64,000 nt of DNA from NCBI GenBank assembly GCA_027924585.1, contig BSBM01000123.1, positions 12,836,001 to 12,900,000 of the forward strand. Reading direction: 5' to 3'. Shown one piece after another: positions 24,825 to 36,688 of the stretch. The notes under the pieces were generated by a model that saw only the letters and a list, made by a program, of their open reading frames with translations, did no database searches and was not told the origin of the DNA. The DNA comes from Larix kaempferi. Taxonomy: Eukaryota; Streptophyta; Pinopsida; Pinales; Pinaceae. The number at the start of each line of letters is the position of its first letter. Position 1 is the stretch's first letter. Position numbers and translations under genes: made by a program.

Positions 24825-25045
24825 AGCCCGCGGGGGGGGTAGAGCAATTGTTAAATGAGTAAATGATATGAGAAGTTGTAAATGGAAGGTCACAAGTTCA
24901 AATCCCCCCAGCTTACCCGTACCCCATGCTTGCGGGCCATGTGGGTGCACCTAGGGGTATAGTGGTAGCGGACGGGAATCGACCCCATGTCACACGAGTA
25001 CGAGCCCCGCCCCAATTAACGATTCCCCTAGTACAAAAAAAAAAA
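24825..25045 (+). mobile_element. tRNA-derived SINE with A-tail and target duplication
   Basis: The 5' half holds a pol III box A (TAGAGCAATTG, 24840-24850) and box B (GTTCAAATC, 24896-24904), spaced as in tRNA genes. A non-tRNA body follows, then a long A-tail (from about 25035). The 12-bp sequence aaaaaaagcact occurs immediately before (24813-24824) and at the end of the A-tail (25046-25057), a target duplication expected from LINE-driven retroposition. It is not a working tRNA gene: the acceptor and anticodon arms do not fold. Confidence 0.85.
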
Positions 25046-25057
25046 AAAAAAAGCACT

Positions 25058-25650
25058 CCCTTTCTTAAGTCACACATGAGGAAGAAAAATATATAGCCCC
25101 TAGCTCTTCAAAGCTAAGGGGTGGACCTATTACACTCAGTTGCTATGATGGTTAACTTGCAAAGGCCCCTTTTTTTCCCTAAGTACCACATTCATTCCAT
25201 CACCATCACCTGATTTAGGAATCTAGGTACTGCACCTTGACTTAAGGAGTTTTCACATGTAATAAGGTTTAATGTTGGTCACACCATGGTTAGTCTAATG
25301 TTATAATGGATAAAAAATAAATAAGTTCTTGAACCATTAGAAGGGTGTGATTGTTAACGACTTCATCTACTTAAATGTGGGTTGAACCCCTTAGCACATG
25401 GATGCCCTAGTGTTTCTCTATGATTTGACACTTTTTATGACACATGTTGGTGATGCCTAGGCTTATTTGGAGGAGCGCCCCCTTGCTCACATGTATTTGG
25501 AGGTACCAATAGCCCCTAGAGATTTTAAGATGGGGCCATCCCCTTCCTACTTGATGAATGATGACACTTCCTTGGCACATGGGAGCTAGTTGGCACTTAT
25601 TTGGACCATTCACTGCACCTTGGACCATTGGCATGAGTTATGGGGAAGTT
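25058..25650. other. No gene recognised
   Basis: Unclassified DNA between the SINE and the duplicated solo-LTR target. Confidence 0.3.
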
Positions 25651-25707
25651 TGTTACACATTTGTTATCCTTTTGACCACATTATTGATATGACGTCTCAA
25701 ATGTGTG

Positions 25708-26354
25708 TGTTGATGTATTTGTAACTTCGGAAGATATTCACTTGTATATTGTATGTATTACATTTGTACTTTATTGTATCCCCAACGGAGATGTATTATT
25801 TCTCCGATTGGAAGTGTCGTCATTTGTACTTGCAAGTGTCGCAAGTTATATTGTAAGTGTCATAACTTATATTTGATGGGTTATTAGACCACCTTGATGG
25901 GGTCGGTCCTGTATGAGTCATGTGGGTTAAAGGGTTATTAGACCACCCTAGTGGGGTCGGCCCAGTCAACATTATGTTAAGTGGTTAAGTTGGGGCTGAC
26001 CTATTTGAGTAAAGGTCAAGGGAAAGTTAAAGTATAAATAGAGAGTGTGACTCTCTCATTTGACACATTCTCTCATTCACTCACTTCGCACTAGTGAGAG
26101 AGAGGAGGAGTGCGCACAAGTGGAGGAGGAGTAGCTGCTGCAAACATTTATCTTTTGGGGATTCATCTTGGTGATCTTTGTATTGGTGCTTATTCTATCT
26201 CTGAGGAAGTTGCGGGGTTTTTCACCTTCTTGGTTTTCCCCGGTGAAATGCTTTGTGTCTCTTGTCTCTTGTCTCTTATGCTTGATATGTTGTACATGTT
26301 GTTCTTTCAGTTAAGATCCTAGATCATATTGAATTAAATGATGAAAAACTAACA
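25708..26354 (+). mobile_element. Solo LTR (647 bp)
   Basis: It begins TGTTGATG and ends AACTAACA, with the perfect 5-bp duplication gtgtg on both sides (25703-25707 and 26355-26359). It contains an internal short direct repeat (gttattagaccacc at about 25880 and 25934), GTCGGC at 25956-25961 and a TATA box at 26033. No internal retroelement sequence flanks it, so it arose by LTR-LTR recombination. Orientation is set by the TATA box. Confidence 0.9.
26033..26040 (+). promoter_or_regulatory. TATA box of the solo LTR
   Basis: TATAAATA, 325 bp into the LTR, followed within 40-70 bp by CT-rich likely start and R sequence. Confidence 0.55.
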
Positions 26355-26498
26355 GTGTGGCCCATTTGATGAATTTGATACATGATTTAAGGGAGCTCCT
26401 TGCTACACATTTGTTATCCTTTTGACCACATTATTGATGTGACGTCTCAAATGTGTGGCTCGTTTGATGAATTTGATACATGATTTAAGGGAGCTCCC

Positions 26499-28640
26499 CA
26501 GGGTTTTCACCCATGATTGGACACTAGAGGTAGTTAGCACATGGTTTTAGTTGGGTCCCCTTGGTTTTGGAGCTGATTTATTGGAGGGCAACCCCTTTTT
26601 GGTGGTTTCCACATGTATTATCACCAATTTTGAGGAGGTTGTTGAGTTGTTACAGAGATCTAAGGGGTCAAACCCTATATCTAACCACTTTCCATTCATT
26701 GTTTGACATTTCCAAAAGCACTCACCCTTTTCGAGCCTCTCACATGTATTTAACCTTGATCTAGTGGTCTTTGGACATTTTGGTTAGGGTTTTGGAGGTT
26801 GGTTAGTCAAACCATCTCATATTTTATGATTTTTTTACCATGTCTAGAGAAGATTACTCCTCCCTAGGATAGATCTAGGGTTTTGGCCCAAATACTGTTA
26901 TTTTATTTGGAGAGTTGTTGAGCCACAACACTATATATGAGGCTCCCCCCTCATTTGTATCTTGTTGTTGATGGAAGAAGAGAAATAGAACGCCTTCTTT
27001 GTTTATGCTAATGGCGTATGTGGGGAACCTTTCTTATGATATGAGGCACATGTAATGGTGAATCAAGCTTAGAGGTAATACTTTATTTTCTTTCATTGTA
27101 AGGCTAAGTAGATCTAGTTCATTGATCAATAGAATTTATTGCTTCAAATGAAACTCTCTGTGTTCCTATATGCTTTAGTATTGTTAAGTTTCTTGCATTT
27201 GGCATCCTTGTAAGTTGTAGGAATGTTTGCAGGTTCAATCTACCATTGTTGGAGAGGTGTATGCCCAAGGGTGACTTCCTTGGAAGAAATTCTACATAAA
27301 ACCCCAATGTTCTATGGCTGTCCTTGGCAAGACTTTTCAGCAATTTCCACAATAGAAACCCTTTCATAACAACCCATTGAAATATGTTTGCCATGACGCC
27401 ATTTGCCGAAGCCTTAAGGCACTAGTCCCTCTTCCTAACCACCATCCAAAAAACTTAAGAAACACCTCTTTTATTTTAACTTTTTTCCAATTAAAATCTC
27501 AAGATACCTTGCTCTCCCATCTTTTCCAAATTTTAGTTCTCTCAAGCCTAGAATTAAAATTTAATTTTACAACAATTTTGGGCTTGTTTCTAACTAGTCT
27601 AGTTCTGAAAATTCATTTTTCATAGTGATCTTTAAATTTCAGAATTAATCTAGGCCTAATTCACAGTTAAAGATTAATCTTTTATTTGGGTAATTTATCC
27701 TTGCCAGTTAGTTAATTAAATTCTGGAAATTTTTTATTCATAACAATATTCAAACAGGATTTAATTTAGTGCTTAAAAATCTGAATTTAACATTCACTTG
27801 CTTCGTTTTTTATTTGTTCATTTAGCTGTAAATTGGAATTTTCGCTTGGGTCAATTCTGGAAATTTATGTACAATTTCCAATTTTCATAAATTTTGTGGG
27901 CTGAATTTAATCATTTCTTAGCAGAATTTATTGGCTGAAAGTTTGCTTCATGTCCCTTGGATAAACATAACTGCAAACACTCATTAATTTCTTAAGTGAT
28001 TATCTTTAAATTTCTGCAATTTGAACATTTATTTTGAGAAAATATTTTGCTTGATTAATCATTCAAATTCACCCTTTGGGGGGTGATTTTTATCACTTCA
28101 TAGTTCTAGAATTAACATATATGATTAATTCATTTCCAGATCTAAATGTATTCATTGCTTACAAGTCGTAATCGTTAAGTGGGATCTTACTTTATTTACT
28201 TCAGAACTTATTTAAGCAACATTTCATTTATTTTTCAAGTATTTGTTTCATTCTCATGCTCCAACATTCATGTATGGATATGGTAATCACTTAATTTTAA
28301 ATATGGAATAAACTCAATTACATCATCTTGTGGAGTATCTTAATCACAATTAAATTGAAGTTTATTTTTTGCAATTATCATTCATCTATACAGACTTATG
28401 TGGATGAGATTTTTATATCAAACTTAAGTCTTTAAAGTGGAACATTGCTTTATTTCACTTCACATTTCATTTGCAAGCAATTATTTCACTTTCATTACAA
28501 GTGTTTGTTTTACTTCACCATTTGATAATCAATTGTGGAAGCACTTTTAAATTGGGATTAATGAAATTTGCAGTACACTCAGAACTATATTCATATATAA
28601 ATCTAACACTGTCTAAGATCTCTTTCACTTTAAGTTTAAA
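26499..28640. other. No gene; AT-rich
   Basis: Long T-rich and A-rich stretches, many short shared words (catttattt, gtttcattc). No domain, RNA gene or element boundary found. Confidence 0.35.
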
Positions 28641-31600
28641 AAAATTGATCAGAGGGAAGCCCCCCCTTGACCTTTGGGAGCAAGTCAAAAGTGTCCTTTG
28701 AGAGCAGGTCAAAAGTGTGGGAAGTTGTGCACTAAGGTGACAGCGGTGCCTTCTCCTATATTTGCTCCTTGGTAGCACTTGTGGGTTGGGACTTTGCCAC
28801 TCAAGTGGTAAACTCAAGTTGTAACAGAGAGCATTTTTGTACATAGTATTTTAGAACTCAATAGAAAATTTAAGAGTTGCAGACACAGTCTGGTAAACCC
28901 CATCTATTGTTTATGATGCACTTTGTGGTTAAGCGTATTCTCTGTTAATTTATGCCACATTTATCGTGCATGCATAAATACTTCTAGTGTTGTTCTTAGT
29001 TTCATTGTTTTCTTCCCTAAGCAAGCTAAGGTTAGGTTAGCTACAGTGGGACTGAAATTTGAATAATACCAAAATAAGAGAATGACATAGCAAATTAAAA
29101 ACCAATAAAAGGAATTCTATAAAATGGTCAGCTATTTTTTACTTATATGGGATGAAGGGAACCTTTACCAACAATAATTTCCAGATCTATAGTGCTTCAT
29201 TGAAAATTTTCAAACTGACTTTCATCTTTCATTACTGAAGTTAATAGTTTACTAATAATAGCAAATAAGGGTCAGAGAATTGAAATGAAATTAACAATAA
29301 TACCAATGGAATAACAACTTTGCCTCTGTAATTCCTACATTCAGATGAAATACACCAATGAACTTAATAAAATTATTATCACTAAAATATTTGCATGGGA
29401 AAACGCTTTGCTCTTCCTTGAAACAGAAGAACTAGGCACCACTTTCTTCTATTCATTTTCTGTTTGTCCTGTTAAGAGAAATAAAAATGTTCCAAGCAAC
29501 TAGAAAAAAAACTACATACCACTTTTTATTTCTGATTTACTGGCATTCCGTGACACTCCAAGAATACTATAGTAGTCCTGTAAATATTACTCAACTATTC
29601 AGTATACCATTCAGAAAAGTTCATATATTTGAGGGTGCCATGGCCATGCAGCGAGAACAAAGATTATTTATGCAAAACAAATTGGGCAAGATATACTTAG
29701 GAACAAAGAGGCTTGACTTGCCGATTCTGCCCTGACAACCAGTCTATCTCCTCGTTGCGGAGAACACCGATGATATAAGTTAGGATCAAATATGGAATGG
29801 ACAGATTCTTTTGCATAAAAGCCTGCATTCGATGAAGCCAGGGAATTTCCTCTACTCCAACTCCTGCTACGTATACAACTCAAGCACAACATAATAAAGT
29901 GAATATACTGAGAGTAAATTAGGATAACAGAACTTCAGTGAAGGAAAAAAAGAGGCACTTGTTTTAAAACCAGCTTCTGCAAAAATAGATGAAGATGACT
30001 TTTGATATCCACATATTTTCCCAGCAGTTGCAAATTTTTACATAGAGAGCATATAAAACATCACAGCCAGATTGACCTTGGGCACTGTTTCTACCATTTT
30101 CTTATAGTCCCTTCTTAATGAAATATTCCCTTTTTCTGTGCATATCTAAGAAGCAATATATACAACCATAGGAACTCAAAGGCTGGGCTTTCATACGGAG
30201 GTTCATAAATGAAAAATAGGCATAAAGAAACCAATAAATATAAAGAAATCCATGAAACTCCTATACTCTAGTTTGATCACCATAACAACAAACTTTCAGA
30301 TACAAGATTCATCCAGCCATATTGAGTTTGCCTTTTCAACAAAGGGAATACAACAACCTGCATTGATGATTGGTCAATCGATGTGACTGTGCAAGAGCTG
30401 AAGCATGAGGCGGAGAACATTCTAACAAACACTGACGATGAAGCCTCCAGTGGACTGACAATGCCCCTCCAAATGGCATGCACGCCATCAATTAACTTGT
30501 CAAGGGAATGCAGGCTTCACAATTTTATTCTTTAACCTTTCTGCAAAATCGCACACAATATCAGTCTTTGATCTCGAAGGCTAAAGATTCACAAACAATT
30601 CAAAATTAAATTCACATATTTCCCATATGCCAGAGCCTGGGACAGAAATTATCACCCTTTGATCTTCAAGTTTCAAGATCTGTTCATTTTTCACCTCTAG
30701 CCAAACAAGAATGCTTTAATGTAATTTCAAATCTATGATTTGGCATTATTAAGCTGGCTCTATAGCACTTTCCCAATCCTAGCTATAGCATTTTGAGTAT
30801 GTCAAATGTTTGAGACATTTTCTTGTAAAAATCATTACAATGTAACCAGAATTTTATAAATTAAAAGAGGTAGAAGACAGTTGAACCAGATACTCCCGAC
30901 AACCAATTTGAGCTATGGAAATGGCGATGAGCTTATGGCGATGAGGATTGCTAGGCTATGGTGATAAAGGATCAAAAGGTGATTTGAATAGTTAGCACTA
31001 GCAAAACTTGAGGTCTTCTGGTGTAGTATAGGTGATGGGAGGACCATGAAGCCCAATGCCAATCCCCAGGGGCAAAATGGAGTCAAGTGGAAACAAGACC
31101 ACTAGAAGATGGGGAAGTTCATGAATGGTTCAGGAGAATTGGATCCCTAGTGGCACCAACCAACAAGCCCTAACATGTTACATCACAATGGCGGAAATTA
31201 CTAAGAGTCTCCTTTTGGTGCCAACTCAAAACAATGGTATTAGGGTGAGCCTCATCCAAACAAAAATTCCAATTTCCTTACTCCTTATAGATGACTTAGA
31301 ACAAATGAAACATTCATGCATAAAACAACAAAAGAATGGAGGAAAACTTCTCTCACAATCCTTCCAACATGACAACACTGTCCTTCTATGGCCCTAACAA
31401 CATGTTCTAGCTATTCCATTCATCACTTAGCAACATTAAAAGATGAGAACCAAGAACCACTTACAAATGGAGAAGAAAACCCTTGAACTTCAATTGCTCA
31501 ATGAAAAGATATGAAAATGAGGCTCCAAAAATTAGTAAGATCTCACAATCCAACCATGACTAAAGAATGAGAGGGCCAACCCTTATATAGGTTGAAACAC

Positions 31601-32339
31601 AATCTCATGTTACAATAAAATATTATTAGTGCCCTAGATCTAGCCTAGGGTGGAGTAAAATAACCAACGCAACTACATCTCTAACCCACATCCTAACAAA
31701 ACTTTAATAAAATGTAAAAGGTGGTCAAACCACAAATACATTACAAAGGTACCAAATGTCGTCCTTTTTGCTCTTATGAGTCATTACACTTTCAAAACCT
31801 CCTTAAAGTGGTTAGGTCGACTTTAAATAATAAATAAAATTGGTAACTTTAACCAAATCCCAAACCTTTGACTAACCTCATCGACCCCTCAAGGCTTTAA
31901 CCAAAATATCATTTAAATATTTCATGGGGGTCCATAAAGTTTGGTTCAAAGTGGACAAGTCCTTAGCATCCAATGATCCTCCTTAAGACATTGAATGAGA
32001 AGTAATAAAAGGGTGGGCGCTAGCAGTAGGATGAGTCGCCCTAACAAAGTTGCTCCAATCACATAGCCCAAAAAGGGTGCCTCCCAAAGTGGGCAACACA
32101 TCGACAACACTCAATCAAGGCTTTGGGTGCCCAACTCAACTTCCTCCACTGCTCCCAGACAGTAGACCCACACCATTGCTTGATTCGCATGCAAAGAAGA
32201 TGGCCCCAAATGAACGGCCCCATGACGTGTCCATATGCCCACAAATACTTGGTTCCTTACCCCTTCGCGTCTGCAACCTCCTTAACTTGCAGTTGGACTC
32301 TCATCCTGTGAAATGGCCACGTAAGCAATCCAACCAATC
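28641..32339. other. No gene recognised
   Basis: At 28677-28721 there is a short tandem repeat of gagcaagtcaaaagtgt. Minus-strand open frames at 29668-29892 (74 codons, basic N-terminus followed by VVRAES) and 30277-30483 are the longest exon-like pieces but neither can be assigned. The remainder shows nothing. Confidence 0.3.
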
Positions 32340-33090
32340 CCTCTCCTCAAAGATCTTCTGTTCTCAAATAATTTTGACATTTTGGCTCGCAAGGTCATCC
32401 AGGGAATGCCTCTCCTTTTGTGACAGCTTGCAGACCACTTAGACTTTCAGTTTGTGTATTCATAAAACTCATTCCAATGGTAATTTTTCCTTCTGAAGAT
32501 GACAAGGTATTTGCAGGGCCTTGGTTGTCTATGTTCCACCGTCATATTGGTGGCATGCCTTGAGGAGGCAGTGGATTCATAGCATGCATGTTAACCATAT
32601 GTTCCTGTGGATGAGCACTTGGAACATGGGGAGTTCTTGGTGAAGGCCTTGACAGATGCACTGGGGAATATGGCATCAAATGATAATGCCAAAGAAGATT
32701 TTGCAGTTGAATCCATTGGAAAATTTGATGCATGTGGAGCCATGTCTTTCACTGTAGGTTCTGAATGATTGAATTTGCATGCAACACCATATTTGCAAGA
32801 TCCTATGCGCATATAGAATGGAAAGTCTTACTCTCCCTGATGAATAATAAGGCCCAAGAAGTTAAACTGTGCTTGTCCTGCATATCATGCCTTATCATTG
32901 CAATGATTGAATTTGCATGAAGTCCCAAAATTACAAGTTCTTTTTAAGTAAAACTGGCAATCAAGCTGTTCGGCCTCCTCTGGCTGCTCTCCAATTTGAG
33001 GAACCTGTTTCGGATTGGGAGGATGGTTGAAGCAGCAATTCATACCAAACCCACAGCTGCCTGTACGATACTTAGGATGAAAGAAGGTTC
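32340..33090 (-). pseudogene. CCCH zinc-finger (ZFN-type) gene, intron-less pseudogene
   Basis: Read on the minus strand from 33079. In one frame come three plant ZFN-type CCCH fingers: 'YRTGSCGFGMNCCFNH', 'CQFYLKRTCNFGTSCKFNH' and 'FPFYMRIGSCKYGVACKFNH'. The linker 'AGQAQFNFLGLIIHQGE' matches the conserved spacing between fingers 2 and 3 in that family. Two in-frame stops interrupt this linker, and the first Cys of the third finger reads as Phe. After a frameshift, Pro/Met/Gln-rich text (PLPPQGMPPI near 32550) and a partial fourth finger ('CEPKCQNYLRTEDL' near 32370) follow. Fingers usually bind RNA or DNA. Continuity without introns suggests a retro-copy, but no A-tail or target duplication was found. 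It is the only clear host-gene-derived sequence here. Confidence 0.8.
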
Positions 33091-33845
33091 AAATCGCTCC
33101 TTTCCCTTGACTCTTTATCGCTGGACAGATATCACTGTGCAATCAATTCTTTAAAACCCTTGTTGCTGGGCAAGAAATCTCTGTTGCACAGGGGTCCAAA
33201 TGCCTCCCTTATACGAAATGAAAGTTTTCCTTAATTAGACCTCTGTTACTCTAGGAGCACCATTGTGCATGGCCCTTTTGACCTTTCTTATTGGGTAGGC
33301 AGGTGTCAGTATTAAGGTCTTATCTGGATAGTTCACCATAGCAAGATTACTGTATGCTGGGATAAGCCGTTCATATTTCATCAGTGCTAGTCAAACTCTG
33401 CTCATGCAAATCTTGCTAAGGTTTCTTGCAACCCTTAAATATAGCTGATTTATTATACTTCAAGTACTTCCACAAAATTAATCAGGCCTTGGACTTAAAA
33501 CCGACTTCTGTCCAGCCTCCACATCAATACCTATGCATCATTAGCTTACAACAGAGGAGCTAATATTCTTTCCATTGTCTCAGGAAGTTCATGCATCATG
33601 GTATTTTTTCTTACTCTGTTGTGACACCATTCAGCAAAAAATCTGTAGGAAGCAATCTGGGAACTGTTGTACAAATTCATGCTTCAGATTTACCAGAGAC
33701 ATTCTGAGCTGCCTAAATCCATACCTTGTCATACCATGCATTGCATAAAAAGAAGTGCCTGAGACCCCTGTACTTTCACAGTCCATATATAACCTCCCCT
33801 TTCAGTACAGAAGACACCAGCAGCATATATATGCTCTTGTTGGAT
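33091..33845. other. No gene recognised
   Basis: No domain seen on either strand; could hold the remaining 5' part of the CCCH pseudogene in unrecognisable form. Confidence 0.3.
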
Positions 33846-33993
33846 GGATAGATGAGGTCAGGCACGTTACCTTTGGATGTGAACAGATCTCCAACTACAT
33901 TTTATACTCAATGCATATCGGATAGATGAGGTCAGGCACGTTACCATTGGATGTGAACAGATCTTCAACTACATTTTATACTCAATGCATATC
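33846..33993. repeat. 74-bp tandem duplication
   Basis: Copies 33846-33919 and 33920-33993, both ggatagatgaggtcaggcac...caatgcatatc, differing at about three bases. Confidence 0.85.
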
Positions 33994-34559
33994 TCCACAT
34001 TACCAAAGAGTGATCTGCTAGTACGCCTTGGACACATCATGCTAGCATCACTAAGTTATACAGCTGACAGCCTCCTCCATTAGTTCTGTACATAAACCAC
34101 TTTGAGCTGCAGATTTCAATCCACAAATCTGGAAGCATATCTCCGCAGCCTTGACAGCAATATATATCCTCAAATAGCACCCCAATTGTTGGATGTGTTA
34201 CAGGACTAGAGGGTGGATGGATGCCTTCAGCTGCCAATAAAGTGCTAAGAACCAAGGGTGCTCCAATGAAGTGCATGTCATATGCCATCAAACATGTCAC
34301 CAAATCAGGCCAAATAGCATTCAGATGGACAGGCCTCCAAACAATTTGCAGCCACAGGTCTGTTGCTGAGACAGGCATATAATGACAAGTTGACAGCTCC
34401 AGAAAAGTGACCAATCAGACCTGTAAAAGGCCTAAAGTTGGCTGCCAAGGCATCATAAAGAAGTCACCCCCAGCTACAACAATGTGATAAAAATCACAAG
34501 AGGGCAACCATGCAATTAGAAGTGTAACACTAGCCATCCACGAAGCAAAATCAAAAGGA

Positions 34560-34940
34560 TATAAAATATTTATATCCATCAAGCAAGGTCGTTTGCTTGC
34601 CTTGGCACTTTATGTAATGACAAATGAAGTCCCGAGTTATTACATTGCCTAAAAAGTTGGACAAGGCAAATCAACGGCATCCCTTTATTAAAACAATATG
34701 TTGAACACTTAAATAATCGTCATTTCATAGATGAGTTTTGTGTTATACTAAAGGCAGATGATGAATCCTTCAAAAACATTTTGGAATGCTTAGATATTTT
34801 TTGCAAAGCCTCAAGATCAAGAATTTGATAGACCAAGATGCAATACTATAGAAACCAACCAAGGGAGCTGCCAAATTATTTAGAGAATTTGGGATGGCCA
34901 GATCCAACCAAAACAAAGTTTCAAATGTTTTGAAACTCAC
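34560..34940 (+). pseudogene. LINE E reverse transcriptase fragment
   Basis: Plus-strand translation across frameshifts gives 'ALYVMTNEVPSYYIA', comparable to the PLAPxLYVLxxEVLS part of plant LINE RT. Then 'VILKADDESFKNILECLDIF' contains an ADD core where the catalytic (F/Y)ADD is expected, followed by 'CKASRSRI' (FxxxSGxxIN in the family). The copy ends shortly before the copia insertion at 35028. Sequence right of the copia element (42510 onward) may be its continuation but is too decayed to confirm. Confidence 0.7.
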
Positions 34941-35860
34941 TTAGGCTTCCAAGCCTATCCTGTGAAGCTTCAGCAGCAAAGTTGTGCAGAGAGAAAAAAT
35001 GAAAGTTAACAGATGACTAAACAAGCCTGTTAAAAATCAAAAATGATAGCAGTAGCAGACTGTAAATATCAAAAATGCAGAGATAGCTAAATGTAGATAA
35101 AAATAGAACAACATGCAACCACAAGAACACAGCTGTTTACCCTGGGGAAAACCTTTTAAGGTATAAAAACCCCAGCAAAAATATCTTCCTTAAATATGAG
35201 ATGTCTGAGTTTTACAACAGAAGGCTAAACAAGCCTTTCCAACAATTAGAATTGTTTCATTTACAAAGAAGAACCCTGTTCTGCTGTAACTGAAGCAGTC
35301 TCAACCTTGTGCAGTCATCCTGTGCATGTCACTGTTCACTGATATCTGTTGTGACCTTTTCCAGGGGCTGTAGTGACTTGTAGATGGCTGCAAACACTTA
35401 TGGACAGATCCTGAATGCAACTCAGCTGAACTGAAGTATGCCCTAGCAGGGCTCGGACCAGCAGTAGTAATCAGTAGTGTATAGAGTGAACCCAATAGCC
35501 ACCAGCAGAGAGAAGGGAGAACTCAGCAGCAACAGTAGTATAACCCAGCAGTAAGATAGTATGGTGATAACCCAGCAGTAAGAAATCACCCTTGAATGTA
35601 CAGCAATAATCAGCAGTATGTATAACCCAGCATTAGCAATGAAGATAACCCAGAATTAACAATGGAGATAACCCAGCATTAACGTGGAGAGAATCCAGTA
35701 ATACACCAACGAACTGTCTTTCTTGACACCACCGAATTGTTAGATACCACCGAATTGTTAGACCACCGAACTGTTAGATACCACCGAACTGATTTCTGAG
35801 CTGTCTTTTAAAACCCACGAATTGTGTTTGAATGATGAGTTACTTTCCATATTTATAGTG

Positions 35861-35868
35861 GATAATTC
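35861..35868 (-). promoter_or_regulatory. TATA box, copia 3' LTR
   Basis: CTATAAAT on the minus strand, same position in both LTRs (41624-41631 in the 5' LTR), downstream of the GTCGGC boxes and hairpin array. Confidence 0.6.
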
Positions 35869-36281
35869 CACACAAAAATCATGAGGCCGACTTGCATTAA
35901 TTGGCCATTAAATCATGAGGCCGACTTGCATCCATTAGCCATTAAATTTTTATTTTAATCAATGAGGCCGACCTTCTTCACATCATTTATCATTATAATT
36001 TTGTCTTCCCTCCAATAATGAGTTGACCCAATAATAAGTAAATAAATACATATTCATTTTTCTTCTTCTAACTGGTGGGTTCATGGACCAAGCCAAGTGG
36101 TGCTTGGGTTCTATGGTTCTTCAATAAAACATCCAGGGGTTCTTTAGGGTCTTCATGTCCACTCCAAGTACATCATCATAGGAAGATATTTAATTGCTTT
36201 ACTTCACCCACCTGTGGTCACCAAGTCCAAGTGGAGGAATACACCACTTGCCCAGACCCGGTCTGGGGCTTACAGTGAAAT

Positions 36282-36667
36282 CCTGGTAACTGACCAGGTA
36301 CCTCCATTCTCCCAGAGAATGGCTCTCAGCCCCAGGCTGAGCTTCCAGTCCCAGACTGGATCAATATCCTGGTAACTAACCAAGTGCCTCCATTCTCCCA
36401 GAGAATGGCACTCAGCCCCAGGCTAAGTTCCCAGTCCCAGACTGGGTCAATATCCTGGTAACTGACCAGGTGCCTCCATTCTCCCGAGAATGGCTCTCAG
36501 CCCCAGGCTGAGCTCCCAGTCCCAGACTGGGTCAATATCCTGGTAAGTGACCAGGTGCCTCCATTCTCCCAGAGAATGGCTCTCAGCCCCAGGCTGAGCT
36601 CCCAGTCCCAGACTGGATCAATATCCTGGTAACTGTCCAGGTGCCTCCATTCTCCCAGAGAATGGCA
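36282..36667 (-). repeat. Tandem 86-bp units of four stem-loops, 3' LTR
   Basis: Units start at 36282, 36368, 36454, 36539 and 36625 (last partial). Each unit on the plus strand has CCTGGTAACTGACCAGG (6-bp arms), CCATTCTCCCAGAGAATGG (8-bp arms), CTCAGCCCCAGGCTGAG (6-bp arms) and CCAGTCCCAGACTGG (6-bp arms), with only short spacers. About 18 stem-loops lie in 386 bp. It occupies the very start of U3, so it would be DNA upstream of the promoter and also RNA near the 3' end of the genomic transcript. Confidence 0.92.
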
Positions 36668-36688
36668 CTCGATGCTGCTCAGGAAAAA

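Larger units (their letters stand above)
25651..26498. repeat. 98-bp tandem duplication, one copy split by a solo LTR
   Basis: Copy 1 is 25651-25707 plus 26360-26400; copy 2 is 26401-26498. They are nearly identical (tgytacacatttgttatcc... to ...gggagctcc). The solo LTR was inserted in copy 1, so copy 2 gives the empty site. Confidence 0.85.

Noticed and set aside
24825-25045. Functional tRNA gene
   Set aside because: Only the promoter boxes match; no cloverleaf can be drawn and it has an A-tail with target duplication, so it is a SINE.
29668-29892. Plastid transit-peptide-like exon on the minus strand
   Set aside because: The VVRAES text is suggestive but there is no downstream exon, splice support or known family match that I can see.
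34037-34414. 125-codon minus-strand frame as a gene
   Set aside because: No recognised domain and no coding context; length is compatible with chance in this region.
36282-36667. CRISPR-like or integron attC-like array
   Set aside because: There are no unique spacers and no integrase context; the units are contiguous hairpins inside an LTR of a plant element.
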